Below, in pieces: positions 17,931-26,688 of a DNA stretch of 64,000 bases. Made by a program: the position numbers and the translations under genes. Origin of the DNA: Microbispora hainanensis. Lineage in GTDB: Bacteria; Actinomycetota; Actinomycetes; Streptosporangiales; Streptosporangiaceae. Numbering within the stretch: the stretch's first letter is position 1; the number at the start of each line of letters is the position of its first letter. The notes beneath the pieces are model-generated. The model did not search any database. It had not been told where the DNA came from and worked only from the letters and a program-made list of their open reading frames with translations. The stretch covers positions 5,518,001 through 5,582,000 of the forward strand of contig NZ_CP108086.1 in NCBI RefSeq assembly GCF_036186745.1, written 5' to 3'.

Positions 17931-19193
17931 TCACTCCCCGTCGGCCGCGTCACCAGCCACGGCGCCCGCGACGATCGCGGGGTTTCCGTCGACCTCCAGC
18001 ACCGGACCGTTCCATTGAACGCCAGCTACCTGCTCGGCGTGCGCCAACGCCTCCGCCAGCAGGGCGTCTGCCTCCTTGATGCCGAGCGGTTCGAGACTGA
18101 TCGTCTGGCCGCCGCGCTGATCCATGGTCACCCTGGTGGCATCGGCCTCGAGCAGGTCGCAGTTGGCCCGCAGATACAGCTCCGCGTCCGAACGGGCCAG
18201 CCCGTTGAGCGCCAACGCCGCCAGCAGCGCTCTGCACGCCTGATCGCCCTCCGCGCCGGCGCCGAATCGCATCTGGCGCAGCGTGGCGAACGACAGCACG
18301 TGGCTTCGGATGATCCGCTCGCATGCGACACCGGCCAGTTGGTTGAGCGTGGGCGGAATTCCGCCCAATCCGAGAGGCGACGCCGAGATCAAGGTCTTGT
18401 CCTTGGTCGCTTTGTCGGCCTCCTTGAGGAGCTTGTCCGCCGTCTTCGGGCTCAGTTCGCCGTTCTGGCGCTCCACGATCTCCCGCAGATCCTTGCCCGT
18501 CAGCAGCATCTGCATTCCGACTCCGTCGACGCGTGCGCCGCCACGCAGTGACGGCTCTCGCTCGCGGCAGAATCCGATGATCTCTCCGACCAGGGCGCTG
18601 CGCCAGCGGCCCTGCCGCGCCCTTCTGCTCGAATCCCAGCCCCCGTATACGAGTGTGATGGGACTGGCATCCAGCAACGCCCGAGCGTTCGCTGGCGAGG
18701 CGTCGCGGATCGCACGGTATTCCGGCAGGTCAGTAACCGGAACGCCGGCCTTTGTCGCAGCGCGGATGTGGCCGTCATAAGCCCTGTGCGGAAGAGTGAG
18801 ATCCGAGTACCTCTCGACCCGCCCATCGATCTCGTACGTGACGACGATTCGCGGCATCCGTGCCAAGACGGGGTTCCCGTCCTCAATGGCCAGCGCCAGC
18901 CCCGCCTCCGCCCGATTGAGTTGGCTCTGCTTCGAATCAATGATCACCGCGGTTCGCAACTCCCCGCCGAAGTACCGCCGCTCGTAGGCGTAGACGCTCT
19001 CCTTGCCGCGAGGGGCCGCGAACTTGGCCGGAGCCACCGCCTGGTGACTCCCTCCCGCAGGGGCGAGTTCGGTCGTGGACGTGAGACAGCTACCGCCTCC
19101 CGGGGCGGTCGCGCGTAACAGCGTGTCCAACGTGATCGAAGACAACCTCAGCTCCTTGACTTGAACGGAAATGTCGCACCCGGCTGCTATCAC
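17931..19193 (-). CDS. csb1: Csb1 (Cas7 backbone subunit), subtype I-G
   Basis: About 420 residues, first gene of the I-G operon. The motif PLGLGGIPPTLNQLAGVACE followed by RSHVLSFATLRQMRFG is diagnostic of Csb1/Cas7g. This RAMP protein polymerises along the crRNA to form the Cascade backbone. The GTG at 19193 gives the longest frame; a downstream TTG after AAGGAGCTGAGG near 19140 would remove about 17 residues and leave the family-like LSSITLDTLL at the start. Upstream lies the repeat-like pair described separately, so transcription of the operon may be controlled from there. Confidence 0.93.
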   Translation of the reverse strand: MIAAGCDISVQVKELRLSSITLDTLLRATAPGGGSCLTSTTELAPAGGSHQAVAPAKFAAPRGKESVYAYERRYFGGELRTAVIIDSKQSQLNRAEAGLALAIEDGNPVLARMPRIVVTYEIDGRVERYSDLTLPHRAYDGHIRAATKAGVPVTDLPEYRAIRDASPANARALLDASPITLVYGGWDSSRRARQGRWRSALVGEIIGFCREREPSLRGGARVDGVGMQMLLTGKDLREIVERQNGELSPKTADKLLKEADKATKDKTLISASPLGLGGIPPTLNQLAGVACERIIRSHVLSFATLRQMRFGAGAEGDQACRALLAALALNGLARSDAELYLRANCDLLEADATRVTMDQRGGQTISLEPLGIKEADALLAEALAHAEQVAGVQWNGPVLEVDGNPAIVAGAVAGDAADGE

Positions 19194-19195
19194 CG

Positions 19196-19295
19196 GAGGC
19201 GGGAGATGAAGGCCCGCGAAGCGGGCGACGAACCATCCCGGGCTAAATCACGCAGAGACGAGAGGCCTAGATGAAGGCGGGACGGGGTTGAACTT
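19196..19295. repeat. Orphan CRISPR-repeat-like pair upstream of csb1
   Basis: GATGAAGG occurs at 19205 and 19270, 65 bases apart, inside sequences shaped like the I-G repeat. The first continues CCCGC-GAA-GCGGG-CGAC, a different stem in the same place. The second is preceded by GCCTA as in the array consensus (GCCTC) but loses the stem. The 35 or so bases between them match a spacer in length. Confidence 0.5.
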
Positions 19296-19329
19296 ACTGG
19301 TTACCACGGAGAGATGAGAGGTATTTCGA

Positions 19330-19912
19330 AAAATCTCCTACCGCTGCGCGTCAGACCATGCGCTGAACGAGCCCGCTGATCAAGCGAAGCCAAATCAAGG
19401 ATGTGCTGGCCCGGCGATCGAGCACCCGATGACCCATATCCCGACTAGGAACGTCGTCGCGTCGTATGCGGCGACCATCACTTGCCGGAGGGCGTCGGAC
19501 TGGCCGTGGGTGATGCGGATCAAGATCAGCATGCCGATCGTGCACAACAACGGTCACGCCACCTATTCGGCGAGTCAGGCCGTCAGCGGGATCTTCGCCG
19601 ACCCCACCCGTCGGCTCAGCGCCGGACAGCGCCACAGAATGCGTTCCTGCCGATGACCGACTAACAGATCACTGCGGTCAAGCACGTCGCGGTGACGCCC
19701 GGGCAGCGGCCGGTCATCGCTCTGGCCGTCGTCCTTTGCATCTGGCGATTGCCTTCAACCTCAGCTCGGCGACCGCGATCGCCCACGCCGGCATCGCCCG
19801 GCACCTGCTCGAGCGACCCATCGAACCGCCACCGCCTCAGCCGAGGCGCCCGCCGCCTCCCACACTGGCACCCGATGCCGACCGCCGTCCCCGGCGTGAG
19901 TCGCACCCCGAA
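19330..19912. other. Unassigned region left of IS21, possible interrupted gene
   Basis: No gene is convincing. A plus-strand frame from a TTG at 19736 (HLAIAFNLSSATAIAHAGIA) runs into the IS21 left end. If the element and one CCCGAA copy are removed, it would continue with PDAIATLERRTAVGSC and stop near 22134. I do not recognise the family. Confidence 0.3.
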
Positions 19913-19981
19913 TGTCGGTTCCGGTTGAAGACTGACCCTGTGGTTCCGGCGGAATCGTGACCCACCCCCGACGCTGGTGAG

Positions 19982-21214
19982 GTGTTGAAGGTGGAGGACT
20001 GGGCGGAGATCCGCCGGTTGCATCGGGCTGAGGGACTGGCGATCCGAGCGATCGCCCGCAGGCTCGGGATCGCTCGGAACACGGTGCGCAAGGCACTGGC
20101 CTCGCATGAACCGCCCCGGTATGTGCGATCCGGGAAAGGATCGATCGTCGACGCGGTCGAGCCGCGGATCCGGGCGCTGCTGGCGGAGTTCCCGGACATG
20201 CCGACCTCGGTCGTCATGGAACGGGTCGGCTGGAGCAGGGGTAAGACGGTGTTCTTCGAGCGGGTGCAGCAGCTGCGACCGCTGTATCGGCCGGTCGATC
20301 CGGCCTCCCGCACCGAGTACCAGGCCGGCGAGCTGGCCCAATGCGATCTGTGGTTCCCGCCGGTCGATGTCCCTTTGGGGTTCGGGCAGAGGGGCCGTCC
20401 GCCGGTGCTGGTCATGGTCAGCGGCTACTCACGGATCATCAGCGCGGTCATGCTGCCCTCGCGCAGAGCGCCGGACCTGCTGGCCGGACACTGGAGACTG
20501 CTCAGCGAGTGGGGCCGGGTGCCGAGGGCCCTGGTGTGGGACAACGAGGCCGCGATCGGCCAGTGGCGGGCCGGGAAACCGCAGCTGAGCGAGGCGATGA
20601 CCGCCTTCCGCGGAACGCTGGGTATCAAGGTCATCCAATGCCGTCCGGCCGACCCGGAGGCCAAGGGCCTGGTCGAACGCGCCAACGGCTATCTGGAGAC
20701 CTCATTCCTGCCCGGCCGGTCGTTCGTCGGCCCGGCCGACTTCACCGCCCAGCTGAGCGATTGGCTGGTGCGGGCCGGTACCCGTCATCACCGGCGGCTC
20801 GGTTGCCGGCCGATCGACCGGTGGGAGGCCGACCGGGCGGCGATGCTGCCCCTGCCGCCGGTCGCGCCGACGGTGGGATGGCAACTGAGCACCCGCTTGC
20901 CCCGCGACCACTACGTGCGGCTGGACTCCAACGACTATTCGGTGCACCCGTCGGTGATCGGCCGGCGAGTCCACGTGACCGCTGACCTGGACCAAGTCGT
21001 GGTCACCTGTGACGGCGCCGCGGTGGCCCGCCATGACCGCTGCTGGGCCGACCATCAGACCATCACCGACCCTGCCCACCAGGCTGCAGCGGCGCAACTG
21101 CGTCAGGCGCGGCACCTGGCTGCGCTGCGCCCGCTGCAGACCGCGGTGGAGCAGCGGCCGTTGTCGGACTACGACCGGCTGCTCGGCCTGACCGATGAGG
21201 AGATCGCCGGATGA
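19982..21214 (+). CDS. istA: IS21 transposase IstA
   Basis: A 410-residue transposase with a GTG start at 19982. The N-terminal HTH reads EGLAIRAIARRLGIARNTVR KAL. The rve integrase core follows, with QCDLWFPPVDVP (first Asp), LVWDNEAAIG (second Asp) and PEAKGLVERANGYLETSFLP (Glu). The C-terminal Mu-like domain is present (RLDSNDYSVHPSVIGRRV). It catalyses cut and join of the IS21 ends. Its stop overlaps the istB start (ATGA), the usual coupling in this family. Confidence 0.95.
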   Translation: MLKVEDWAEIRRLHRAEGLAIRAIARRLGIARNTVRKALASHEPPRYVRSGKGSIVDAVEPRIRALLAEFPDMPTSVVMERVGWSRGKTVFFERVQQLRPLYRPVDPASRTEYQAGELAQCDLWFPPVDVPLGFGQRGRPPVLVMVSGYSRIISAVMLPSRRAPDLLAGHWRLLSEWGRVPRALVWDNEAAIGQWRAGKPQLSEAMTAFRGTLGIKVIQCRPADPEAKGLVERANGYLETSFLPGRSFVGPADFTAQLSDWLVRAGTRHHRRLGCRPIDRWEADRAAMLPLPPVAPTVGWQLSTRLPRDHYVRLDSNDYSVHPSVIGRRVHVTADLDQVVVTCDGAAVARHDRCWADHQTITDPAHQAAAAQLRQARHLAALRPLQTAVEQRPLSDYDRLLGLTDEEIAG

Positions 21215-22011
21215 GCGCCCCGACCGGCAGCAAAAGCACCGGCAGGAACGTGGCCAGTGAGATCGCCTATCTCACCCGGGCGCTAAAGGCTCCCTCCCTG
21301 GCCGCAGCGGTCGAACGGCTGGCCGAACGCGCCCGCTCCGAACAGTGGAGTCATGAGGAGTTCCTGGCCGCATGCCTGCAGCGGGAAGTCGCCGCCCGCG
21401 AAGCCCACGGCGGTGAAGGCCGCATCCGCACCGCCCGCTTCTCCGCCCGCAAGTCGATCGAGGAGTTCGACTTCGATCACCAGCGGTCCCTCAAACGCGA
21501 GGTCATCACCCACCTGGGCACGCTGGACTTCATCACCGCCAAGGAGAACGTGGTGTTCCTCGGCCCGCCCGGCACCGGCAAGACCCACCTGTCCATCGGG
21601 CTGGGGATACGGGCCTGCCAGGCCGGGCACCGCGTCGCCTTCGCCACCGCCGCCGAGTGGGTGGCGCGTCTGGCCGAGGCCCACCAGGCCGGACGGCTCC
21701 AGGGCGAGCTCGTCAAGCTCGGCCGCATCCCGCTGCTGATCGTCGATGAGGTGGGTTACATCCCCTTCGAGGCCGAGGCGGCCAATCTGTTCTTCCAGCT
21801 GGTCAGCAGTCGCTACGAGCGGGCGAGCCTGATCGTGACCAGCAACAAGCCGTTCGGCCGCTGGGGCGAAGTCTTCGGCGACGACGTCGTGGCCGCAGCC
21901 ATGATCGACCGCCTGGTCCATCATGCCGAGGTCGTCTCGCTGAAAGGCGACAGCTACCGGCTCAAGGACCGAGACCTCGGCCGTGTCCCCGCAGCCAAGA
22001 CCGACAACTAA
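21211..22011 (+). CDS. istB: IS21 helper ATPase IstB
   Basis: A 266-residue AAA+ ATPase related to DnaC. Walker A is FLGPPGTGKTHLSIGLG and Walker B is LLIVDEVGYIPFE; a sensor-like SLIVTSNKPFGRWGEVFGDD follows. IstB assembles on DNA and hands target sites to IstA. The frame is intact and coupled to istA by a 4-base overlap. It ends 68 bp before the right terminus of the element. Confidence 0.95.
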   Translation: MSAPTGSKSTGRNVASEIAYLTRALKAPSLAAAVERLAERARSEQWSHEEFLAACLQREVAAREAHGGEGRIRTARFSARKSIEEFDFDHQRSLKREVITHLGTLDFITAKENVVFLGPPGTGKTHLSIGLGIRACQAGHRVAFATAAEWVARLAEAHQAGRLQGELVKLGRIPLLIVDEVGYIPFEAEAANLFFQLVSSRYERASLIVTSNKPFGRWGEVFGDDVVAAAMIDRLVHHAEVVSLKGDSYRLKDRDLGRVPAAKTDN

Positions 22012-22085
22012 AGATCAAAACTTCGGGTGGTTCAAAGTTCACCCGGAACAGCCGGGTCACGATCGAGCCGGAATTGACACCCGAA

Positions 22086-22362
22086 CCCGACGCCATTGCG
22101 ACCCTGGAACGCCGAACAGCCGTGGGTTCCTGCTGAAGAACCTTCAGTCACCGTGAACCCGCCGCACTCGAAGCAGCAAGATATGCATAAACCATGCTTA
22201 CGACTCCCGGGGCGGCGGGAGTCCTACGACCGGGCGCGGTCGTGCAACGAGTGCGGGAGCAACGGCGTGTGCGCGGCGAAACCCGAGCCACATCAGAGGC
22301 TCTACGGAACTCGGCGCGGTTCAAAGACCCCGGACACACATGGTCGACGGAGACGAGGACAA
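22086..22362. other. Spacer region with a solo IS3-type end
   Basis: I see no gene. ACTCGGCGCGGTTCA at 22309-22323 equals the right end of the IS3 element (24309-24323), as if the terminus of a lost IS3 copy remains here. Confidence 0.4.
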
Positions 22363-22704
22363 GTGGTGCCAGGCGCGAGCCGCAAGCGCATTCGGCCGTT
22401 GGCCGGGGCGGTGGTCTTGGTGACCCTCGCCTTGGCCGCGTGCCAGCCTTACCGGGACGAGATCTTCAACATCGTCAACGAAACTGGCGAGAACGTCGTG
22501 GTCACCTGGAACAGAGGCGACCTGTACGCCAACCTTCCTCCCGGCGGATCCATCGAGAAGATTCCGCCGCCAAACCGCTGCCGGGTCACTCCCCTGCCCG
22601 ACGACCGGTTCACGGCGACGACGGAGACCGGAAAGCGCTACACCTACGGGCGGCCCATGTGCCCCGGAGAGACGTGGCACATCCGCAAGCCTCTTTCATC
22701 CTGA
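22363..22704 (+). CDS. Small lipoprotein
   Basis: The GTG at 22363 lies 5-6 bases after GAGGA. The 113-residue product has a basic N-terminus (SRKRIRP), a hydrophobic stretch (LAGAVVLVTLALAAC) and a lipobox with Cys near residue 28, so it should be lipid-anchored outside the membrane. The mature domain starts QPYRDEIFNIVNETGENVVV and ends with PMCPGETWHIRKPLSS. No named family is recognised, although NETGENVVVTW recalls small periplasmic-type beta domains. It precedes the IS3-interrupted gene by about 90 bases. Confidence 0.7.
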   Translation: MVPGASRKRIRPLAGAVVLVTLALAACQPYRDEIFNIVNETGENVVVTWNRGDLYANLPPGGSIEKIPPPNRCRVTPLPDDRFTATTETGKRYTYGRPMCPGETWHIRKPLSS

Positions 22705-22999
22705 AATCGCAGCTCATAGCCGGTGAGGCCAGCGATCATCGGGGCCCTGGCCGCGCCGACCGTAAGCAGTCCAGCACCTCTTGCGATTCTAGAGTCGTGA
22801 CCGATCTCGAGCCTGTGGATCTGGAGTTGCTCGCCGGGACCGCCGCAAGGATTGATCCGCTCATGCAGGGCGTCCTCGTCAGTGGGGATGTGAAGCAGAT
22901 ACGCGGCTTCGTCCTCGAAGCAGCGTGGAACTGTATGGAGCGGCCGTACTTCGAGCACCTGCGGGGGGTAGGCGGGCTCTACCGTGCCTGGATGGAAAT

Positions 23000-24323
23000 T
23001 GAACCACTCCGACTTTCGTGGAGGCCCTGAAGCCAGCATCATCTGCTGGCGGAAGGGAGAATCACGTCACGATGCCAGCCCCGAGGAAGTATCCCCAAGA
23101 GCTTCGCGAGCGCGCGGTCCGGATGGTGTTTGAGGTTCGCCGGCAGACCGGCGGTGCCCCCGGCGCGATCGCCCGGGTGGCCGATCAGCTCGGTGTTCAC
23201 CGCGAGGCGCTGCGCGGGTGGGTGCGCCAGGCCGAGATCGACGAGGGACAGCGTCCCGGCACCTCGACCGCTGATGCGCAGCGGATCGCCGAGCTGGAGC
23301 GTGAGGTGCGCGAGCTGCGCCGCGCCAACGAGATCCTCAAGGCCGCGGCCGCTTTTTCGCGGCCGAACTCGACCCACGGCCGCCCAGGTAGTCGCCTTCA
23401 TCGACGCTCACCGCGGCGCTTTCGGCGTCGAGCCGATCTGCCAAGTGTTGCAGGTGGCGACGTCGACGTACTACGCGGCCAAGTCCCGCCCGCCCTCCGC
23501 GAGGGCGGTGCGGGACGCCCAGCTCATGGCCGAGATCACCACGGTGTGGAACGAGAACTTCGAGGTGTATGGCGTGCGCAAGATGTGGAAAGAGCTCAAC
23601 CGGCGCGGCACCCGCGTGGCCCGCTGTACCGTGGCCCGGCTGATGAAGCGCCTGGGGCTTGCCGGGGCGGTGCGCGGGGATCACAAGCGGCCCACGACAA
23701 CGATCCCCGATGCTCTCATTGACCGGCCCGCCGACCTGGTCAAACGCGACTTCACCGCCCCCTCCCCCAACCGGTTGTGGGTCGCCGACCTGACCTACAT
23801 CCCCACCGCGTCGGGGTTCGTGTACGCGGCGCTGGTGATCGACGCGTTCTCGCGGATGATCGTCGGCTGGCGTCTGGCCGATCATCTGCGCACCGACCTG
23901 GCGCTGGACGCCCTGGAGATGGCCATCTGGCGCCGCGGAGACGGACGGCGGCTGGAAGGGCTGGTGCACCACTCCGACCGCGGCTGCCAGTATCTGTCGA
24001 TTCGCTACACCGAGCGCCTGTCGGGTGCCGGGGCGGTCTGCTCGGTCGGCTCCCGTGGGGACAGCTATGACAACGCCCTGGCCGAAAGCACCATCGGGCT
24101 GTACAAGACCGAGCTGATCCACCGGCGCGGCCCGTGGAACGGCCTGGACGACGTCGAGATCGCCACCATGGAATGGGTCGACTGGTACAACAACCGGCGC
24201 CTCCACAGCGCCTGCAACGACCTCCCACCAGCCGAATTCGAGACCCACTACCGAACCCAAACCGCCCCGGCTATCCTCACCCCAGCCAGCTAACCCGGCC
24301 TCCACGAAACTCGGCGCGGTTCA
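23000..24323 (+). mobile_element. IS3-family element, copy 1
   Basis: The left end TGAACCACTCCGACTTTCGTGG is split here as TGAACCACTCC (23000-23010) and GACTTTCGTGG. The right end is its imperfect inverse, ending GGTTCA at 24323. AAT flanks both sides (22997-22999 and 24324-24326), a 3-bp target duplication. The length is 1324 bp. A second, inverted copy is at 27094-28415. Confidence 0.9.
23072..24293 (+). pseudogene. IS3 transposase OrfA/OrfB, copy 1, slippery site altered
   Basis: OrfA starts at 23072 (MPAPRKYPQELRERAVRMVF) with an HTH_Tnp_1 domain and leucine-rich EREVRELRRANEILKAAAAF. OrfB carries the rve core: RLWVADLTYIPTASGF (Asp), HHSDRGCQYLS (Asp) and YDNALAESTIGLYKTELIHR (Glu). The frames meet at a T run near 23352. 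Copy 2 has six T and a canonical -1 relation; this copy has five, so OrfB is +1 relative to OrfA and the usual -1 slip would not join them. Either this copy is inactive or the base is a sequencing error. Confidence 0.75.
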
Positions 24324-24570
24324 AATCGACGACATTCTCGACGGCTGGCCCGTCGACTATGGGGCGGACACCGATGACCTGGTCATGCGCGAGTTCAGAC
24401 TCGCGGCGCGGGAGTGGCTGGACATGCCGCGGACTGAGACCGGGTTCCGGGACTACGTGCATCGGTGGGAGAGGCGGGTGGCGGAAGACACCTGGCCCGC
24501 ACCCGGAGGAGCCCATTGGCGGCAGCGGCTGGCCTCACCTGGCGATCGCGACGACTCCCGCCAACTTTGA

Positions 24571-24826
24571 GATCTTCACAACCTGATGACGCTTGGCTTC
24601 GTTCGCGAGATTGGGCGCCAGATGTTCGCGACTTTCGGCGCCACGTTGCTGGCGCCGCGTGCCGAGATGTTCGTGAGAACTGGCACCACTTGCGGATCTT
24701 GCCCGCCGGTGACGTCGGCGGTAGCTCCGGAGCCCCGTTCACCTCCGTGCAATCACTCATGGACCGAGCCGGGTGCGAGTGCGCGGATCTGCCGATGAGC
24801 GCGCACCCCTGGCTTTCGGAGCGACG
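24571..24826. other. No clear gene
   Basis: About 255 bases between the interrupted gene and the Nudix gene. I see no domain, no strong hairpin and no repeat. Confidence 0.4.
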
Positions 24827-25261
24827 TCACGTGACGAGCACGGCGGTGAGCATCGAGAGATACGACTCATGGGCGAGACGCAGGCTGTCAAGGTCGGACG
24901 TCTCGAACCACGCCACAGCGTCATGCTCGTCCGGCGCGGCGTTGACGGGTGTTCCGGTCCACCTGTCGACCAACCAGATTTGCATGTCGAACGTCGCGGT
25001 CCGGATCTCATGCATCGGCGGGCTGGACGGCTCCGATGCCGTGATTGCCAACTCCTCCCGAAGCTCGCGGACAAGGCTCTCTTTCGGATCCTCCCCCTCC
25101 TCAACATGACCGCCCGGTAGGTCCCACACGTCGGGATACCAACGGCGCCCGGCGCTTCGATGACACAGCAACACCCGATCGCCGTCGCGAAGAACTGCCG
25201 TCACAATCCGGACGGGACCGGAGTCGTCAGCGGAGATCGTCATCGGCACATTCTGATCCAT
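24827..25261 (-). CDS. Nudix hydrolase
   Basis: About 144 residues from the ATG at 25261 (MDQNVPMTISADDSG); a second ATG six codons later is equally possible because no strong ribosome site is visible. The Nudix box is complete: GGHVEEGEDPKESLVRELRE followed by EL, with the metal-binding Glu residues in place. It is preceded by YPDVWDLP, the usual strand ahead of the box. Such proteins hydrolyse nucleoside diphosphates linked to other groups; this one resembles MutT/NTP pyrophosphatase-type members but the substrate cannot be read from sequence. It lies in the segment bounded by the two inverted IS3 copies. Confidence 0.9.
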   Translation of the reverse strand: MDQNVPMTISADDSGPVRIVTAVLRDGDRVLLCHRSAGRRWYPDVWDLPGGHVEEGEDPKESLVRELREELAITASEPSSPPMHEIRTATFDMQIWLVDRWTGTPVNAAPDEHDAVAWFETSDLDSLRLAHESYLSMLTAVLVT

Positions 25262-25799
25262 GGGGATCTGCCGCAGACAAGGCGCGCCCCGCCGCCGACA
25301 CCCCGTCACCGTGCGTTAGCGGTGCGCTGGCAGACGACAGGCATATCCCGCCCCCACCGAGGGGTGGCGCCCAAACTTACGAACATCGAGGTCGGTGAAA
25401 TTCCGCTGGTGCCGAAAATCAGCGAGATCTGATGCCAGAACTCACGAACAAAGCCAGACGCTGGTCAGCAGAGATAACAGAAGGCCGGGTTGACGCTCCC
25501 ACGCCCCATCCAGGCAAGGGAGCGTCCGGTAGGCGGCGAGCGCCCAAGGCGCGACGTTCAAGATGCATGCAGTGTCGGTGACCGGCATCAACCGTAGTGT
25601 TCGCCGAAAGATCGAAGTTATCCGGGGCGCGCTTGATCTGTAGCGGCTGAGGTTCCGGCTGAGTTGCTGCGCTTCCGGTGAGATAGTCACCCGAGGTAGT
25701 CTGTCGGTGACGCCGGGAACCGCGGGTTCCTGGAAGCCGTGAGGCCAGGTGACCTGGGGCATGACCGGGAGCCTGGCCTGGCGCTTTTCAGGGTTCGGA
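25262..25799. other. Intergenic region, no convincing gene
   Basis: About 540 bases. A minus-strand frame ending at 25442 contains LNVAPWALAAYRTLPCLDGA but has no recognisable domain. No repeat or RNA structure stands out. Confidence 0.4.
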
Positions 25800-26375
25800 T
25801 CAGAGCACCCTCACGGGGAAGTCGATCACCCTGTCGCCGAGAATCTCCCGGTAGCGAGGGTCGCCCAGCTTCTCGGCGCGGACGGCGCCGGCCACGATGT
25901 CGGCGACCCACAGTAGGGCCTCGCCCGCGCCGGGCAGATGATCGATGCGGAAGCGGGTGCCCTTGGGCAGTGTGTAGCGGGCGTGCTGCACAGTGGTGAC
26001 GTCCCTGGTGTTGAGCGTTGGCTGGCGGGCCTCCATGAACAGTTGCTCGACTCCGAACCCGTGCAGTTCGAGCACCAGTTGGTGAAGGCAGTAGGCGCGG
26101 GCGCGCTCTTGTCTGCGCTGATGGACCGGAGACCCGACCGCAACGACATGCAACCCGTCGATCTCGGCCACCGTGTAGGCCAGCTCCAACCGCTCTTTGT
26201 CATCGCGGGCGACCCAGTGCAGCTTGGCCGGGGCGTGCCGGGCCTGCGCCTGCAGCATCTGCGCACGTGCCGACTCCTGCGCGGAAGCGGGGATGATCAC
26301 GGCAGCGATGATGTAGAAGCCGGCCGTGTCGTGCTCCTGAAACGACTCATCCGCCCAAGCGGTGCTCACCCTCAC
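25800..26375 (-). CDS. DUF3800-like protein
   Basis: About 191 residues from a GTG at 26375. It begins VRVSTAWADESFQEHDTAGF YIIAAVI, with the N-terminal D-E-S signature seen in DUF3800 (an RNase H-like fold). It ends with LPGAGEALLWVADIVAGAVR AEKLGDPRY, matching the conserved C-terminal Asp region (QAADLVA-like). DUF3800 proteins are suspected nucleases and occur in mobile or defence neighbourhoods; the activity is not established. It overlaps the end of a second, truncated DUF3800 frame by 29 bases. Confidence 0.65.
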   Translation of the reverse strand: MRVSTAWADESFQEHDTAGFYIIAAVIIPASAQESARAQMLQAQARHAPAKLHWVARDDKERLELAYTVAEIDGLHVVAVGSPVHQRRQERARAYCLHQLVLELHGFGVEQLFMEARQPTLNTRDVTTVQHARYTLPKGTRFRIDHLPGAGEALLWVADIVAGAVRAEKLGDPRYREILGDRVIDFPVRVL

Positions 26376-26688
26376 GCGGCATCGTCCCCCGGGGGCCTCC
26401 TCGGAATCGGGCCCGCAGCACCTCGTGGTCGGCGATGACCAGGAACCCCGCACGGTAGACCCCGATCGTCGCCCGCGGCATCTTCACGATCGGCTCCCAG
26501 CCACGGTCACTGTGCAACAGGTCCGTGCCATGCAACTCCTCCGGGACGACCCCGTACGCCTGCCCGGCGCCGGCCACGACCTCGTCCAGGGCGCGTGTCA
26601 GGGAGATCACCTGGACGTACGAGACCGGCAGCGCAACCATGGAGTAGCGGTCGCGGGTGTAGCTCTCGTCCACGTACGCCAGCAGCAC
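26347..26688 (-). pseudogene. DUF3800 N-terminal half, truncated
   Basis: From a GTG at 26688 the frame reads MLLAYVDESYTRDRYSMVAL, then ELHGTDLLHSDRGWEPIVKM and AGFLVIADHEVLRARF. This is the N-terminal half of a canonical DUF3800 protein including the first Asp-Glu pair. The homology ends near 26400 and is followed by unrelated residues and a stop, so the C-terminal half with the remaining acidic residues is lost. The complete DUF3800-like gene then starts within its tail, suggesting a deletion that fused two related genes. Confidence 0.6.

Larger units (their letters stand above)
19913..22079 (+). mobile_element. IS21-family insertion sequence
   Basis: Ends are TGTCGGTTCCGG at 19913 and, complemented, TGTCAATTCCGG ending at 22079. 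CCCGAA flanks both sides (19907-19912 and 22080-22085), consistent with a 6-bp target duplication. It encloses intact istA and istB, so the element is probably complete. Confidence 0.88.
22797..24570 (+). pseudogene. Hypothetical gene interrupted by IS3
   Basis: The left part is 22797-22999 (GTG start, TDLEPVDLELLAGTAARIDP to YRAWME) and the right part 24327-24570 (DDILDGWPVDYGADTDDLVM to DDSRQL). Removing the IS3 element and one AAT duplication joins GAA-AT to C-GAC-GAC in frame, restoring about 148 residues: WMEIDDILDGW across the junction. The family is unknown. The right part contains EFRLAAREWLDMPRTETGFR, a helix-rich acidic style reminiscent of immunity or small cytoplasmic proteins. 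The gene is inactivated here but was intact before insertion. Confidence 0.75.

Noticed and set aside
19429-19656. Short plus-strand frame (SYAATITCRRASDW)
   Set aside because: Somewhat protein-like but with no recognisable family and no ribosome site; listed only as an unassigned region.
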